From Lentisphaerota bacterium (lineage in GTDB: Bacteria; Verrucomicrobiota; Lentisphaeria; Oligosphaerales; Oligosphaeraceae), in assembly GCA_012800565.1 (NCBI GenBank), contig JAAZIZ010000177.1, forward strand, positions 1 through 8,510: a stretch of 8,510 nt of DNA, read 5' to 3'. How positions within the stretch are numbered: the stretch's first letter is position 1; each line of letters opens with the position of its first letter. The translations under genes were made by a program, and so were the position numbers. Below the pieces are notes generated by a model. The model saw only the letters and a program-made list of their open reading frames with translations. It made no database searches and was not told the origin of the DNA. Positions 1 to 5,199 of the stretch are shown piece after piece.

Positions 1-405
1 CCCGCTCCGCCGCCGCCGGCAACGGCTGCCAACCAGGCCAGCCTGCAGCTCGAACTTCCGCCCCGTGACGACAGCCGCTGGCAGGTGCTGTATTTTTCCA
101 GCCCCCGGGCCGTGCAGGAGGTCACCGGCCGGTCGTTATCCCGGCGCAGCCTGACCGCCTGGAAGAATCTCTTTGCTCTGCTGGTGCTGATTCTGCTGGC
201 TGCCGGCATCCGCACTATATTCAAGCGCAAGGGTCTGCGCTGGCTGCCGGCAAGACTGCGCAGCCGCAAAGCCATGGCCCTGGCCGGACTCTGCGGACTG
301 TTCTTCGGCATCTTCCCGGTATTGGGGCTGCTGTTGTTGCTTTTGGCCGGCTTACTGTGCCTGCGCCCTGGAAGCAGAACCAGCAGCCTCCCCCCGGAAG
401 GATAG
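1..405 (+). CDS. C-terminal part of an unrecognised membrane protein (5' end outside window)
   Basis: The frame is open from base 1 to the TAG at 403-405, giving 134 residues, and no start codon here looks genuine. A GTG at 85 is in frame, but the residues before it continue a plausible protein: a Pro/Ala-rich stretch followed by a polar segment (SLQLELPPRDD). The chain then has two hydrophobic segments, about residues 56-72 (LFALLVLILLAAG) and 93-117 (a long Leu/Gly/Phe-rich run). They are separated by a strongly basic stretch (FKRKGLRWLPARLRSRK), which suggests a cytoplasmic loop between two inner-membrane helices. A short polar tail ends the protein. I do not recognise the family. It lies 63 bases before folD on the same strand, so a shared transcript is possible, but a hairpin sits between them. 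Coding is likely from the coherent hydrophobicity pattern; function is unknown. Confidence 0.65.
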   Translation, partial: PAPPPPATAANQASLQLELPPRDDSRWQVLYFSSPRAVQEVTGRSLSRRSLTAWKNLFALLVLILLAAGIRTIFKRKGLRWLPARLRSRKAMALAGLCGLFFGIFPVLGLLLLLLAGLLCLRPGSRTSSLPPEG

Positions 406-422
406 TTTTTGCCCCGTGCTGC

Positions 423-450
423 AACCAAAGCCGCGCAGCTGCGGCTTGTT
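423..450 (+). terminator. Weak terminator- or attenuator-like hairpin before folD
   Basis: AAGCCGC (428-434) pairs perfectly with GCGGCTT (441-447) around a six-base loop. AAC (423-425) can also pair with GTT (448-450) across a two-base bulge. Only a short, interrupted T stretch follows, then an A-rich run leading into the folD ribosome binding site. It could partly end the upstream transcript or act in the folD leader. The missing T tract keeps confidence low. Confidence 0.3.
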
Positions 451-458
451 AACTTAAA

Positions 459-464
459 AAGGAG
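459..464 (+). promoter_or_regulatory. Shine-Dalgarno site that sets the folD start
   Basis: AAGGAG lies four bases before the ATG at 469. This favours that ATG over the in-frame TTG at 409, which would add 20 residues unlike the FolD N-terminus and has no purine-rich site before it. Confidence 0.75.
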
Positions 465-468
465 TATT

Positions 469-1362
469 ATGTCCGCACGAATCATTGATGGGAAACAAGT
501 AGCCGCCGCCATTCGTCAGGAACTGCAGCAGAAAATCGCCGCCCTGCGCAGCGAGACCGGCATACAGCCCGGCCTGGCGGTAGTGCTGGTCGGCACCGAC
601 CCCGCCTCGCAGTCCTACGTCAGCGCCAAGGAAAAAGCCTGTGCCGAAATCGGCATCTACTCTTCCGACAACCGCCTGCCGGCCGAGACGAGCGAGGAAG
701 AACTGCTGGCATTGATCGACAAACTCAACCGTGATCCCAAAATTCACGGCATCTTGGTGCAGCTGCCCCTGCCCAGGCAGATTTCCGAAAGCAAAATCAT
801 CAACGCCATTGCGCCGGAAAAAGACGTCGATGGTTTCCATCCGGTCAGCGTAGGCAAGATGGTACTGGGGGAAGAAACCTACCTCCCCTGTACCCCGCAT
901 GGGGTACTGCAGCTGCTGCAGCGCTGTGAGGTCAACCTGAGCGGTGCGGAAGTGGTGGTGGTCGGCCGCAGCAATATCGTCGGCAAGCCGCTGGCCAATC
1001 TGCTGATTCAGAAAGCTCCTTACGGGAATGCCACCGTGACCGTCTGCCATACCCGCACCCGCGGTCTGCGCAACCATACCCTGCGGGCTGATATCATCAT
1101 TGCCGCCGCCGGCTGCCCGAACACCATCACTGCCGGTATGGTCAAACCTGGGGCAGTGGTGATCGATGTCGGTGTGAACCGGGTCGAAGACCCCCAGGCC
1201 AAACGCGGATATCGCCTGACCGGCGACGTCGATTTCGCTGCCGTCAGCGAGAAAGCCTCGCTGATTACGCCGGTTCCCGGCGGGGTCGGGCCGATGACTA
1301 TCACCATGCTGCTGTTCAATACTGTGCAGGCCGCCCAGAAGAAAGCCAGTCATGCCCGCTGA
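469..1362 (+). CDS. folD: FolD bifunctional methylene-THF dehydrogenase / methenyl-THF cyclohydrolase
   Basis: A cytoplasmic one-carbon enzyme: NADP-dependent oxidation of 5,10-methylene-tetrahydrofolate to 5,10-methenyl-THF, then hydrolysis to 10-formyl-THF for purine and formyl-Met-tRNA synthesis. From the ATG at 469 it is 297 residues, a normal family length. Visible hallmarks are Tyr50 and Lys54 in YVSAKEKAC (the catalytic pair of the family), Gln98 in GILVQLPLP, Asp121 in PEKDVDGFHP, the folate-side PCTPHGVLQLL (140-150), the Rossmann nucleotide loop VVGRSNIVGKP (164-174), the helix-strand DIIIAAAG (208-215) and the C-terminal signature PVPGGVGPMT (268-277). All expected catalytic residues are present, so it should be active. 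Its last 11 bases overlap the next gene, suggesting translational coupling. Nothing in the sequence suggests the NAD-only form. Confidence 0.97.
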   Translation: MSARIIDGKQVAAAIRQELQQKIAALRSETGIQPGLAVVLVGTDPASQSYVSAKEKACAEIGIYSSDNRLPAETSEEELLALIDKLNRDPKIHGILVQLPLPRQISESKIINAIAPEKDVDGFHPVSVGKMVLGEETYLPCTPHGVLQLLQRCEVNLSGAEVVVVGRSNIVGKPLANLLIQKAPYGNATVTVCHTRTRGLRNHTLRADIIIAAAGCPNTITAGMVKPGAVVIDVGVNRVEDPQAKRGYRLTGDVDFAAVSEKASLITPVPGGVGPMTITMLLFNTVQAAQKKASHAR

Positions 1363-2713
1363 ACGCCCGCTGCCCCCGAACCGCCTGGAGACCCAGGCCC
1401 GGGTCTGTGCCCAGGCAGTGGTGGATACCTTGAATGAATCTCTGCTGGGCGGAAAGCCTGCCGACCGCTGCCTGAAAGACACCTTTTATGCCAACCGCCA
1501 GTTCGGCTCCCGCGACCGCCGTCTGATCAGCGAGACTCTGTTTGCGCTGCTGCGCTGGTGGGGATGGCTGCAGCATCTGGCGCCGCCGGCATTCGTGCAG
1601 GCCTGGCAGAACCAGGCCCCGGGCTGGAACCTCCCAGGCAAAGAATGGTATAAATGCCTCTATGCTGCCTGGCTGCTGGACAATCCGGGCGAAATGCCGC
1701 CCGCCGCCGCACTCTGGGGCACGGCGGATGCGGACAGAAGTGCTGAGCGCAGCCGGACGGCACAGCCCAGTTTGGCTGAGCGCAGCCGGGTTCTCAAACC
1801 GCTGCTGCCGCACGGTTTGTCCCTGAGCCCCTCCCAGCTGGTCCCGGAATGGACTTTCCAGTACCTGGCACCGGAGGAAAATATCTCCGCAGAGCAGCTC
1901 CTGCCATGGCTGCAAAAACGGCCCCCGGTGTGGCTGCGGGCGCAGACCAGTGATGTCGAATGGCTGCAGCAAGAACTGGCCGATGACGATATTCCGACCA
2001 GCCGCCACGAGCGCCTGCAGTATGCCTTGAAAATTGAGCGCAGCAGCAACCGCAATTTCCGCAATCAGGTCAATTTCAAAGCCGGTGATTTTGAAGTCCA
2101 GGACCTGGCTTCACAGGCCGTCGCCCATATCTGCGCTCCTCGACCTGGCGAACAGTGGTGGGATGCCTGTGCCGGTGGTGGCGGCAAGACCCTGCATCTG
2201 GCCTGGCTGATGCAGGGCAAAGGCAGTGTCCTGGCCACTGATATCAGGCTGCATAAGCTGCAGGAGCTAAAGCTGCGGGCCCGCCGGGCCCAGTTCCCCA
2301 ATATCCGCTGCAAGGAATGGAAAGGCAAGGCGATGCCGACTTTCCGGGGACGTTTCGCCGGGGTGCTGGTAGATACACCTTGCACTTGTTCCGGCACCTG
2401 GAGACGCAATCCCGATCTCCGCTGGACTGCCCGCGCCGGCGAAGTGGCCGATTTTGTCAAGCTGCAGCTGCAATTGCTCAGCCATGCTGCTGAGGCGGTA
2501 GCGCCAGGCGGCACGCTGGTGTACTCCACCTGCTCAATGTTCCGGCAGGAAAATCAAGGCGTGGTGGAAGAATTCCTGCGCCAGAATTCAGCGTTTGCCC
2601 TGGCGCCTTTTACCTGCCCGGTAAGCGGCCGGGAATGCCCGGGATATAAGCAGCTCTGGCCCTGGGACGGCGACTGCGACGCGATGTTCACGGCCAAATT
2701 CCAGCGCCGTTAG
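1352..2713 (+). CDS. RsmB/NOP-family RNA (cytosine-5) methyltransferase
   Basis: A predicted SAM-dependent RNA m5C methyltransferase of 453 residues, close to bacterial RsmB (about 430), which modifies 16S rRNA. The N-terminal 90 residues carry the NusB/RsmB-type element QFGSRDRRLISETLFALLRWW (with preceding Asn-Arg), usual in this family. The catalytic Rossmann domain follows: motif I DACAGGGGKT (271-280) for SAM, ATDIRLHKL after it, motif IV DTPCTCSGTWRRNPD with Cys344, and motif VI YSTCS with Cys394 followed by ENQGVVEEFL. In the family the motif VI Cys attacks C6 of the target cytosine and the motif IV Cys helps release product; both are present. Motif I has Gly where Pro is common. A 33-bp-spaced direct repeat sits in the linker between domains. 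Start is the ATG at 1352 inside the end of folD, with only a weak purine stretch (1337-1345) before it. Target (rRNA or tRNA, and position) cannot be read from sequence, so no rsmB symbol is given. Confidence 0.9.
   Translation: MPAERPLPPNRLETQARVCAQAVVDTLNESLLGGKPADRCLKDTFYANRQFGSRDRRLISETLFALLRWWGWLQHLAPPAFVQAWQNQAPGWNLPGKEWYKCLYAAWLLDNPGEMPPAAALWGTADADRSAERSRTAQPSLAERSRVLKPLLPHGLSLSPSQLVPEWTFQYLAPEENISAEQLLPWLQKRPPVWLRAQTSDVEWLQQELADDDIPTSRHERLQYALKIERSSNRNFRNQVNFKAGDFEVQDLASQAVAHICAPRPGEQWWDACAGGGGKTLHLAWLMQGKGSVLATDIRLHKLQELKLRARRAQFPNIRCKEWKGKAMPTFRGRFAGVLVDTPCTCSGTWRRNPDLRWTARAGEVADFVKLQLQLLSHAAEAVAPGGTLVYSTCSMFRQENQGVVEEFLRQNSAFALAPFTCPVSGRECPGYKQLWPWDGDCDAMFTAKFQRR
1742..1789 (+). 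repeat. In-frame 15-bp direct repeat in the methyltransferase linker
   Basis: GCTGAGCGCAGCCGG occurs perfectly at 1742-1756 and 1775-1789, 33 bases (11 codons) apart. Both copies read AERSR, in the variable region between the N-terminal RsmB-like domain and the Rossmann domain. It looks like a partial tandem duplication that kept frame. The remaining 18 bases of the two units do not match, so it is either old or coincidental. Confidence 0.6.
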
Positions 2714-2716
2714 AAC

Positions 2717-2787
2717 AAGTCGGACGGGGCGGACAAGTCAGACAAGTCGGACGAGTCGGACGGGTCGGACAAGTCGGACGGGGCGGA
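2717..2787. repeat. 9-bp tandem array (RRGTCGGAC), about 8 units
   Basis: Starting four bases after the methyltransferase stop codon are seven full units and one 8-base partial unit with exact 9-bp spacing: AAGTCGGAC, GGGGCGGAC, AAGTCAGAC, AAGTCGGAC, GAGTCGGAC, GGGTCGGAC, AAGTCGGAC, GGGGCGGA. The GGAC half is best conserved (one unit has AGAC, and the last lacks its final C), while the first two bases vary between A and G. There are no indels. The array lies between convergent genes and codes for nothing convincing. Confidence 0.9.
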
Positions 2788-2797
2788 ATTGGCATCA

Positions 2798-2841
2798 GCG
2801 CTGAAAGCGCACGACATATCAGCCCAGGGCAACGCCCTGGG
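2798..2841. repeat. Two adjacent palindromic hairpins (REP-like)
   Basis: Hairpin A is GCGCT-GAA-AGCGC (2798-2810; 5-bp stem, 3-base loop). Hairpin B is CCCAGGGC-AAC-GCCCTGGG (2823-2841; perfect 8-bp stem, 3-base loop). They are 12 bases apart. Neither is followed by a T run, so they are not classical intrinsic terminators, although in this convergent gap they could slow polymerase or protect 3' ends of both messages. From memory, GCGCTGAAAGCGC and CAGCCCAGGGCAACGCCCTGGGT resemble palindromic repeats dispersed in PVC-group genomes; this was not checked here. Confidence 0.75.
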
Positions 2842-2865
2842 TAACCTGCAAGGCCGCCCCGCCCT

Positions 2866-2920
2866 TCCCATTGTCCCATTATCCCATTGTCCCATCCATA
2901 CGTCCCATACGTCCCATACC
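2866..2920. repeat. TCCCAT array: 8-bp units then 9-bp units
   Basis: TCCCATTG-like 8-bp units start at 2866, 2874, 2882 and 2890 (TCCCATTG, TCCCATTA, TCCCATTG, TCCCATCC). The phase then changes to 9-bp units ending in ATACG or ATACC at about 2894-2902 (degenerate), 2903-2911 and 2912-2920. The shared core is TCCCAT. It is a second array unrelated in sequence to the GTCGGAC array 80 bases away, again with no supported coding role. Confidence 0.85.
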
Positions 2921-2925
2921 ATCCC

Positions 2926-2942
2926 CCGCGCCGGAGGCGCGG
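2926..2942. repeat. Palindromic hairpin next to the aldolase stop
   Basis: CCGCGCC-GGA-GGCGCGG forms a 7-bp GC-only stem with a 3-base loop, the same geometry as the two hairpins upstream. It lies 11 bases beyond the aldolase stop codon (minus strand). It has no T run on that side (the minus strand continues with G-rich sequence), so it is more likely a repeat element or an mRNA 3' stabiliser than a true intrinsic terminator. Confidence 0.7.
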
Positions 2943-2953
2943 TACTACATAAC

Positions 2954-3598
2954 CTACGGGGCTCCGGTTTTGTGGGATATTCCTGTCACCAGGTTTCGCA
3001 ACTGCCTGGCCCGGGCCAGTACTTCTGCCGCAGGGCGGCCGGGGCTGTACAACGCGCTGCCCACCCCTGCCCCGGAACAGACCGCCAGAAAAGATTCCAG
3101 ATTGTCGGCAGTGATGCCCCCTACAGCCAGAATCGGCGCCTTGATCACCGCCTGCAGGTCCCGAACATATCCTGGCCCGAACTGCCCGGCCGGAAACAGC
3201 TTCAAGTAATTTGCGCCGGCCTGCAGAGCTGTAAAAGCCTCACTGGCAGTCATAAATCCGGGCACGGAGACCAGCCCTGCCTGCAGCGTAGCTTGAATTA
3301 CTGCGGCATCCGTATTGGGCGAGACTACGAACTGCCCGCCTGCAGCCCGCACCAGCTGAACCTCCGCCGGGCTCAGCACTGTGCCTGCCCCGACCAGCTG
3401 GCGCCCGGAACAATGTCTGGCGGCCAGGGCGATGCTTTGTTCCGGCTGCGGCGAGTTCAGCGGAATTTCCAGCAGCCGGATGCCGCCCTGGAACAACGCA
3501 TCGCAGACCGCGGGGACTTCCGGCGGCGTGATTCCGCGCAAGATGGCGACAACCGGGCATTCCTGCAGAAACTGCTGAAAACTCGCCTGGTTATTCAT
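2954..3598 (-). CDS. dgoA: 2-dehydro-3-deoxy-6-phosphogalactonate/gluconate aldolase (DgoA-like KDPG aldolase family)
   Basis: A class I aldolase that splits a 2-keto-3-deoxy-6-phospho sugar acid into pyruvate and D-glyceraldehyde 3-phosphate in the cytoplasm. At 214 residues it fits the Eda/DgoA (beta/alpha)8-barrel family. Visible motifs are AILRGITPPEV (18-28, phosphate/substrate Arg21), LLEIPLNSPQ (42-51, catalytic Glu44), VGAGTVLSP (69-77), VSPNTD (92-97), PGFMTASEAF (113-122) and LKLFPA (132-137) with the Schiff-base Lys133. EIPLNSPQ, the TASEAFTAL segment and the GP-Y segment match E. coli DgoA better than E. coli Eda, so the galactonate form is a real option; the KDG-type kinase beside it keeps the gluconate form open. 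Symbol dgoA is by resemblance. The start ATG overlaps the kinase stop (ATGA), with GGGGAGAG before it. The last 10-12 residues exceed the usual end and run into the repeat block. Confidence 0.88.
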   Translation of the reverse strand: MNNQASFQQFLQECPVVAILRGITPPEVPAVCDALFQGGIRLLEIPLNSPQPEQSIALAARHCSGRQLVGAGTVLSPAEVQLVRAAGGQFVVSPNTDAAVIQATLQAGLVSVPGFMTASEAFTALQAGANYLKLFPAGQFGPGYVRDLQAVIKAPILAVGGITADNLESFLAVCSGAGVGSALYSPGRPAAEVLARARQLRNLVTGISHKTGAP

Positions 3599-4692
3599 CG
3601 TTTGACTCTCCCCGAAGCATTGCCTTGCAGCAAAGCCTGCACCTCCGCTACGGTAGAATAGTTGAAATCTCCCTCAATGGTATGCTTCAGAGCACTGGCG
3701 GCAACCGCAAAATGGATAGCCGTGGAGGGCTCCGCCAAGTCCGGGGTATTCAAGGCATAGAGCAGCCCGGCGCAGAATGAATCACCGCCTCCGAAGCGGT
3801 CCACGATATCACGGATTTGGTAGGGGCGGTATTCGCCTTCTGGGGAAAGAGGCGCGAAATAGCTTTTCCGCTGCCGCACCTCGTAGAGCATCCCGCCCCA
3901 GTTATTATGGTCGGCGGAGATGCTCTCCCGCAGAGTGATGGCGATAAATGACGCCTTGGGGAACTGCTGCGAGAGCTTGGCCGCGACCGCCTGGTAGCCG
4001 GCGAGATTCAGGCGGCCTTCGGCAACCGCGCTGCCTTCAGCCTGAATGCCAAACACATCCGTGGCGTCCTCCTCATTGCCAATGATGATATCCGCATATT
4101 TGACAATTTGGGACATGCATTTGGCCGCCAACTTATTGGGGCTTAATTCCGGATGCCATTTCCAGAGTTTCTTGCGGTAATTCAAATCGCAGGAGATGGT
4201 CAGCCCCAGGTTAGCCGCCGCCTCGGCTATGCCCAAAGTTGAACGGTATGCTTTCTCGCTTAAGGCCGGAGTGATGCCGGTGAGATGCAAATGCGAACAG
4301 CCGACCAGCATCGCCTCAAAACAATAATCCTCAGGAGCGGACTGGGAAATCACCGAATGACTGCGGTCATAAATCACATTTGAGCCGCGCAGGGCCGCTC
4401 CATGTTCGGCATAGTAAATCCCCAGACGTCCGTTCGGGGACAGCAGCACCATGTCAGTATCTACGCCCAAACCGCGCAACTGCGCCAGCAAGGCCTGGCT
4501 GATCGGGTTGTCGGGCAAGGCAGTCAGATAGCGGGCCTCTGCCCCCAGCATCGCCAGCGACACACAGACATTGGCCTCACCACCACCGAAAGTGGCCTCC
4601 AGTTGTCCAGGCAGGACCTGCTGAAAGCGCTTCTTGCCGGCGGGGCAAAGACGCAACATGATTTCTCCAAAAGCGGCAATTTTCTTTTCCAT
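3595..4692 (-). CDS. kdgK: PfkB-family sugar-acid kinase, probable 2-keto-3-deoxygluconate kinase
   Basis: Predicted to phosphorylate 2-keto-3-deoxygluconate (or the galactonate epimer) at O6 with ATP, feeding the aldolase encoded next. At 365 residues it is longer than E. coli KdgK (about 309), with extra length mainly in the middle. The ribokinase fold is clear: N-terminal GEIMLRL (9-15), sugar-binding FGGGEANV (35-42), LTALPDNPISQALLAQLRGLGVDT (around 56-79) typical of PfkB kinases, CDLNYRKKLW mid-protein, IIGNEEDA before the lid region, and the C-terminal anion-hole motif DRFGGGDSFCAGL with Asp304 as the catalytic base. The motif has GGGD rather than GAGD, which is common in this kinase subgroup. 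Start is supported by AAGGAG six bases upstream. It lies 45 bases after the DUF486 gene and overlaps the aldolase gene by four bases, so one operon is likely. Other 2-keto-3-deoxy or ketose substrates cannot be excluded. Confidence 0.85.
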   Translation of the reverse strand: MEKKIAAFGEIMLRLCPAGKKRFQQVLPGQLEATFGGGEANVCVSLAMLGAEARYLTALPDNPISQALLAQLRGLGVDTDMVLLSPNGRLGIYYAEHGAALRGSNVIYDRSHSVISQSAPEDYCFEAMLVGCSHLHLTGITPALSEKAYRSTLGIAEAAANLGLTISCDLNYRKKLWKWHPELSPNKLAAKCMSQIVKYADIIIGNEEDATDVFGIQAEGSAVAEGRLNLAGYQAVAAKLSQQFPKASFIAITLRESISADHNNWGGMLYEVRQRKSYFAPLSPEGEYRPYQIRDIVDRFGGGDSFCAGLLYALNTPDLAEPSTAIHFAVAASALKHTIEGDFNYSTVAEVQALLQGNASGRVKR

Positions 4693-4698
4693 GGCTAT

Positions 4699-4704
4699 CT
4701 CCTT
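4699..4704 (-). promoter_or_regulatory. Shine-Dalgarno site of the kinase gene
   Basis: Read on the minus strand, AAGGAG precedes the ATG at 4692 by six bases (ATAGCC). It is a strong, well-spaced site that fixes the kinase start. Confidence 0.75.
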
Positions 4705-4709
4705 GAAGA

Positions 4710-4727
4710 GGCGAAAAAATTTTCACC
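4710..4727. repeat. A/T-rich inverted repeat upstream of the kinase gene
   Basis: GGCGAAAA-AA-TTTTCACC is an 18-base inverted repeat with one C/A mismatch (T/G wobble on the minus strand). It sits between the DUF486 stop and the kinase Shine-Dalgarno site. Its 14-mer GCGAAAAAATTTTC (4711-4724) differs by one base from the palindrome at 5181-5194. It may be an operator, or an RNA hairpin between cistrons. Confidence 0.5.
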
Positions 4728-4737
4728 CGTATGACAA

Positions 4738-5079
4738 TTATTTCCGGAACATAAAGAATACCGCCCCGCACAGACAGAGCCCGGCCCAGAGGTAGTTCCA
4801 GGTCCATTTCTCTTTCAGATACAACAGAGCGAACGGCACAAAAACACTCAGGGCGATGACCTCCTGGATGATTTTCAGCTGGGAGACTGTCATCACTTGG
4901 GAGCCGATGCGGTTGGCGGGAACCTGCAGCAGATACTCGAACAGCGCAATGCCCCAGCTGGCCAAGGCAGCCAGATACCAGGCCCGGTTGCTCATGTTGC
5001 GCAGATGACCATACCAGGCAAAGGTCATGAATAAATTGGAAGCCACCAGCAGAAAAACTGTTTTCAGAGTCACGGGCAT
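4738..5079 (-). CDS. DMT-family small membrane protein (DUF486)
   Basis: A 113-residue inner-membrane protein with four hydrophobic segments, about residues 7-24, 34-51, 68-88 and 94-111. This is the size and layout of the DUF486 family, four-helix relatives of the drug/metabolite transporter superfamily. Recognisable family stretches are FAWYGHL (20-26), LASWGIALFEY (39-49), LQVPANRIG (51-59), QLKIIQEVI (67-75), VPFALLYLKE (81-90) and NYLWAGLCLCGAVFF (95-109). Such short proteins are expected to work as dimers; no substrate is established for the family as far as I know. It is the first gene of the inferred operon with the kinase and aldolase, so uptake or export of a related sugar acid is possible but only inferred. 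AGGTGG nine bases before the ATG supports the start. Confidence 0.88.
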   Translation of the reverse strand: MPVTLKTVFLLVASNLFMTFAWYGHLRNMSNRAWYLAALASWGIALFEYLLQVPANRIGSQVMTVSQLKIIQEVIALSVFVPFALLYLKEKWTWNYLWAGLCLCGAVFFMFRK

Positions 5080-5134
5080 AGAGATTTACCACCTGTAAAA
5101 AAATACCTGTTGCACAAACTAAGGAATGATTTAA

Positions 5135-5162
5135 ACTATATTCTGTAAAAATCGCAATGCAA
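5135..5162 (-). promoter_or_regulatory. Sigma-70-like promoter for the DUF486-kinase-aldolase unit
   Basis: On the minus strand TTGCAT (5162-5157) and TATAGT (5140-5135) are separated by 16 bases in a locally A/T-rich gap. They lie about 55 bases upstream of the DUF486 start and just after the end of the barrel-protein gene. Matches are 4 of 6 for the -35 box (TTGACA) and 5 of 6 for the -10 box (TATAAT). Position fits the only sizeable minus-strand gap in the unit. Confidence 0.5.
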
Positions 5163-5181
5163 TACCATCCGGGCGCAGGAG

Positions 5182-5195
5182 CGAAAAATTTTTCG
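5182..5195. repeat. Perfect A/T palindrome between barrel gene and downstream promoter
   Basis: CGAAAAATTTTTCG is a perfect 14-base palindrome without a loop, four bases after the barrel gene stop and about 20 bases upstream of the predicted -35 box. It could be a dimeric regulator site. As a terminator it would be weak because the stem has no GC core. A near copy lies upstream of the kinase gene. Confidence 0.55.
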
Positions 5196-5199
5196 TCCA

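Noticed and set aside
409..468. TTG at 409 as the folD start
   Set aside because: It would add 20 residues foreign to the FolD N-terminus, lacks a ribosome site, and the ATG at 469 has AAGGAG in front.
454..1482. Long minus-strand open frame (342 codons) across folD
   Set aside because: It is antisense to folD, whose protein has every family motif. The antisense product has a composition typical of a shadow frame in GC-rich DNA and no recognisable domain.
2717..2920. CRISPR array
   Set aside because: The units are 8-9 bp and directly adjacent. There are no 23-40 bp repeats separated by unique spacers and no cas genes.
2710..2922. Minus-strand frames reading repeated SD-x or WDV peptides
   Set aside because: The peptides are translations of the 9-bp arrays, which stay open because their period is a multiple of three. 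No start context or real domain is present.
2926..2942. Intrinsic terminator for the aldolase operon
   Set aside because: The hairpin is strong but lacks a following T run on either strand, so it is listed as a palindromic repeat instead.
2789..3661. Plus-strand open frame of 290 codons through the repeat block and aldolase
   Set aside because: It begins in the hairpins and runs antisense to the aldolase, which has intact catalytic motifs.
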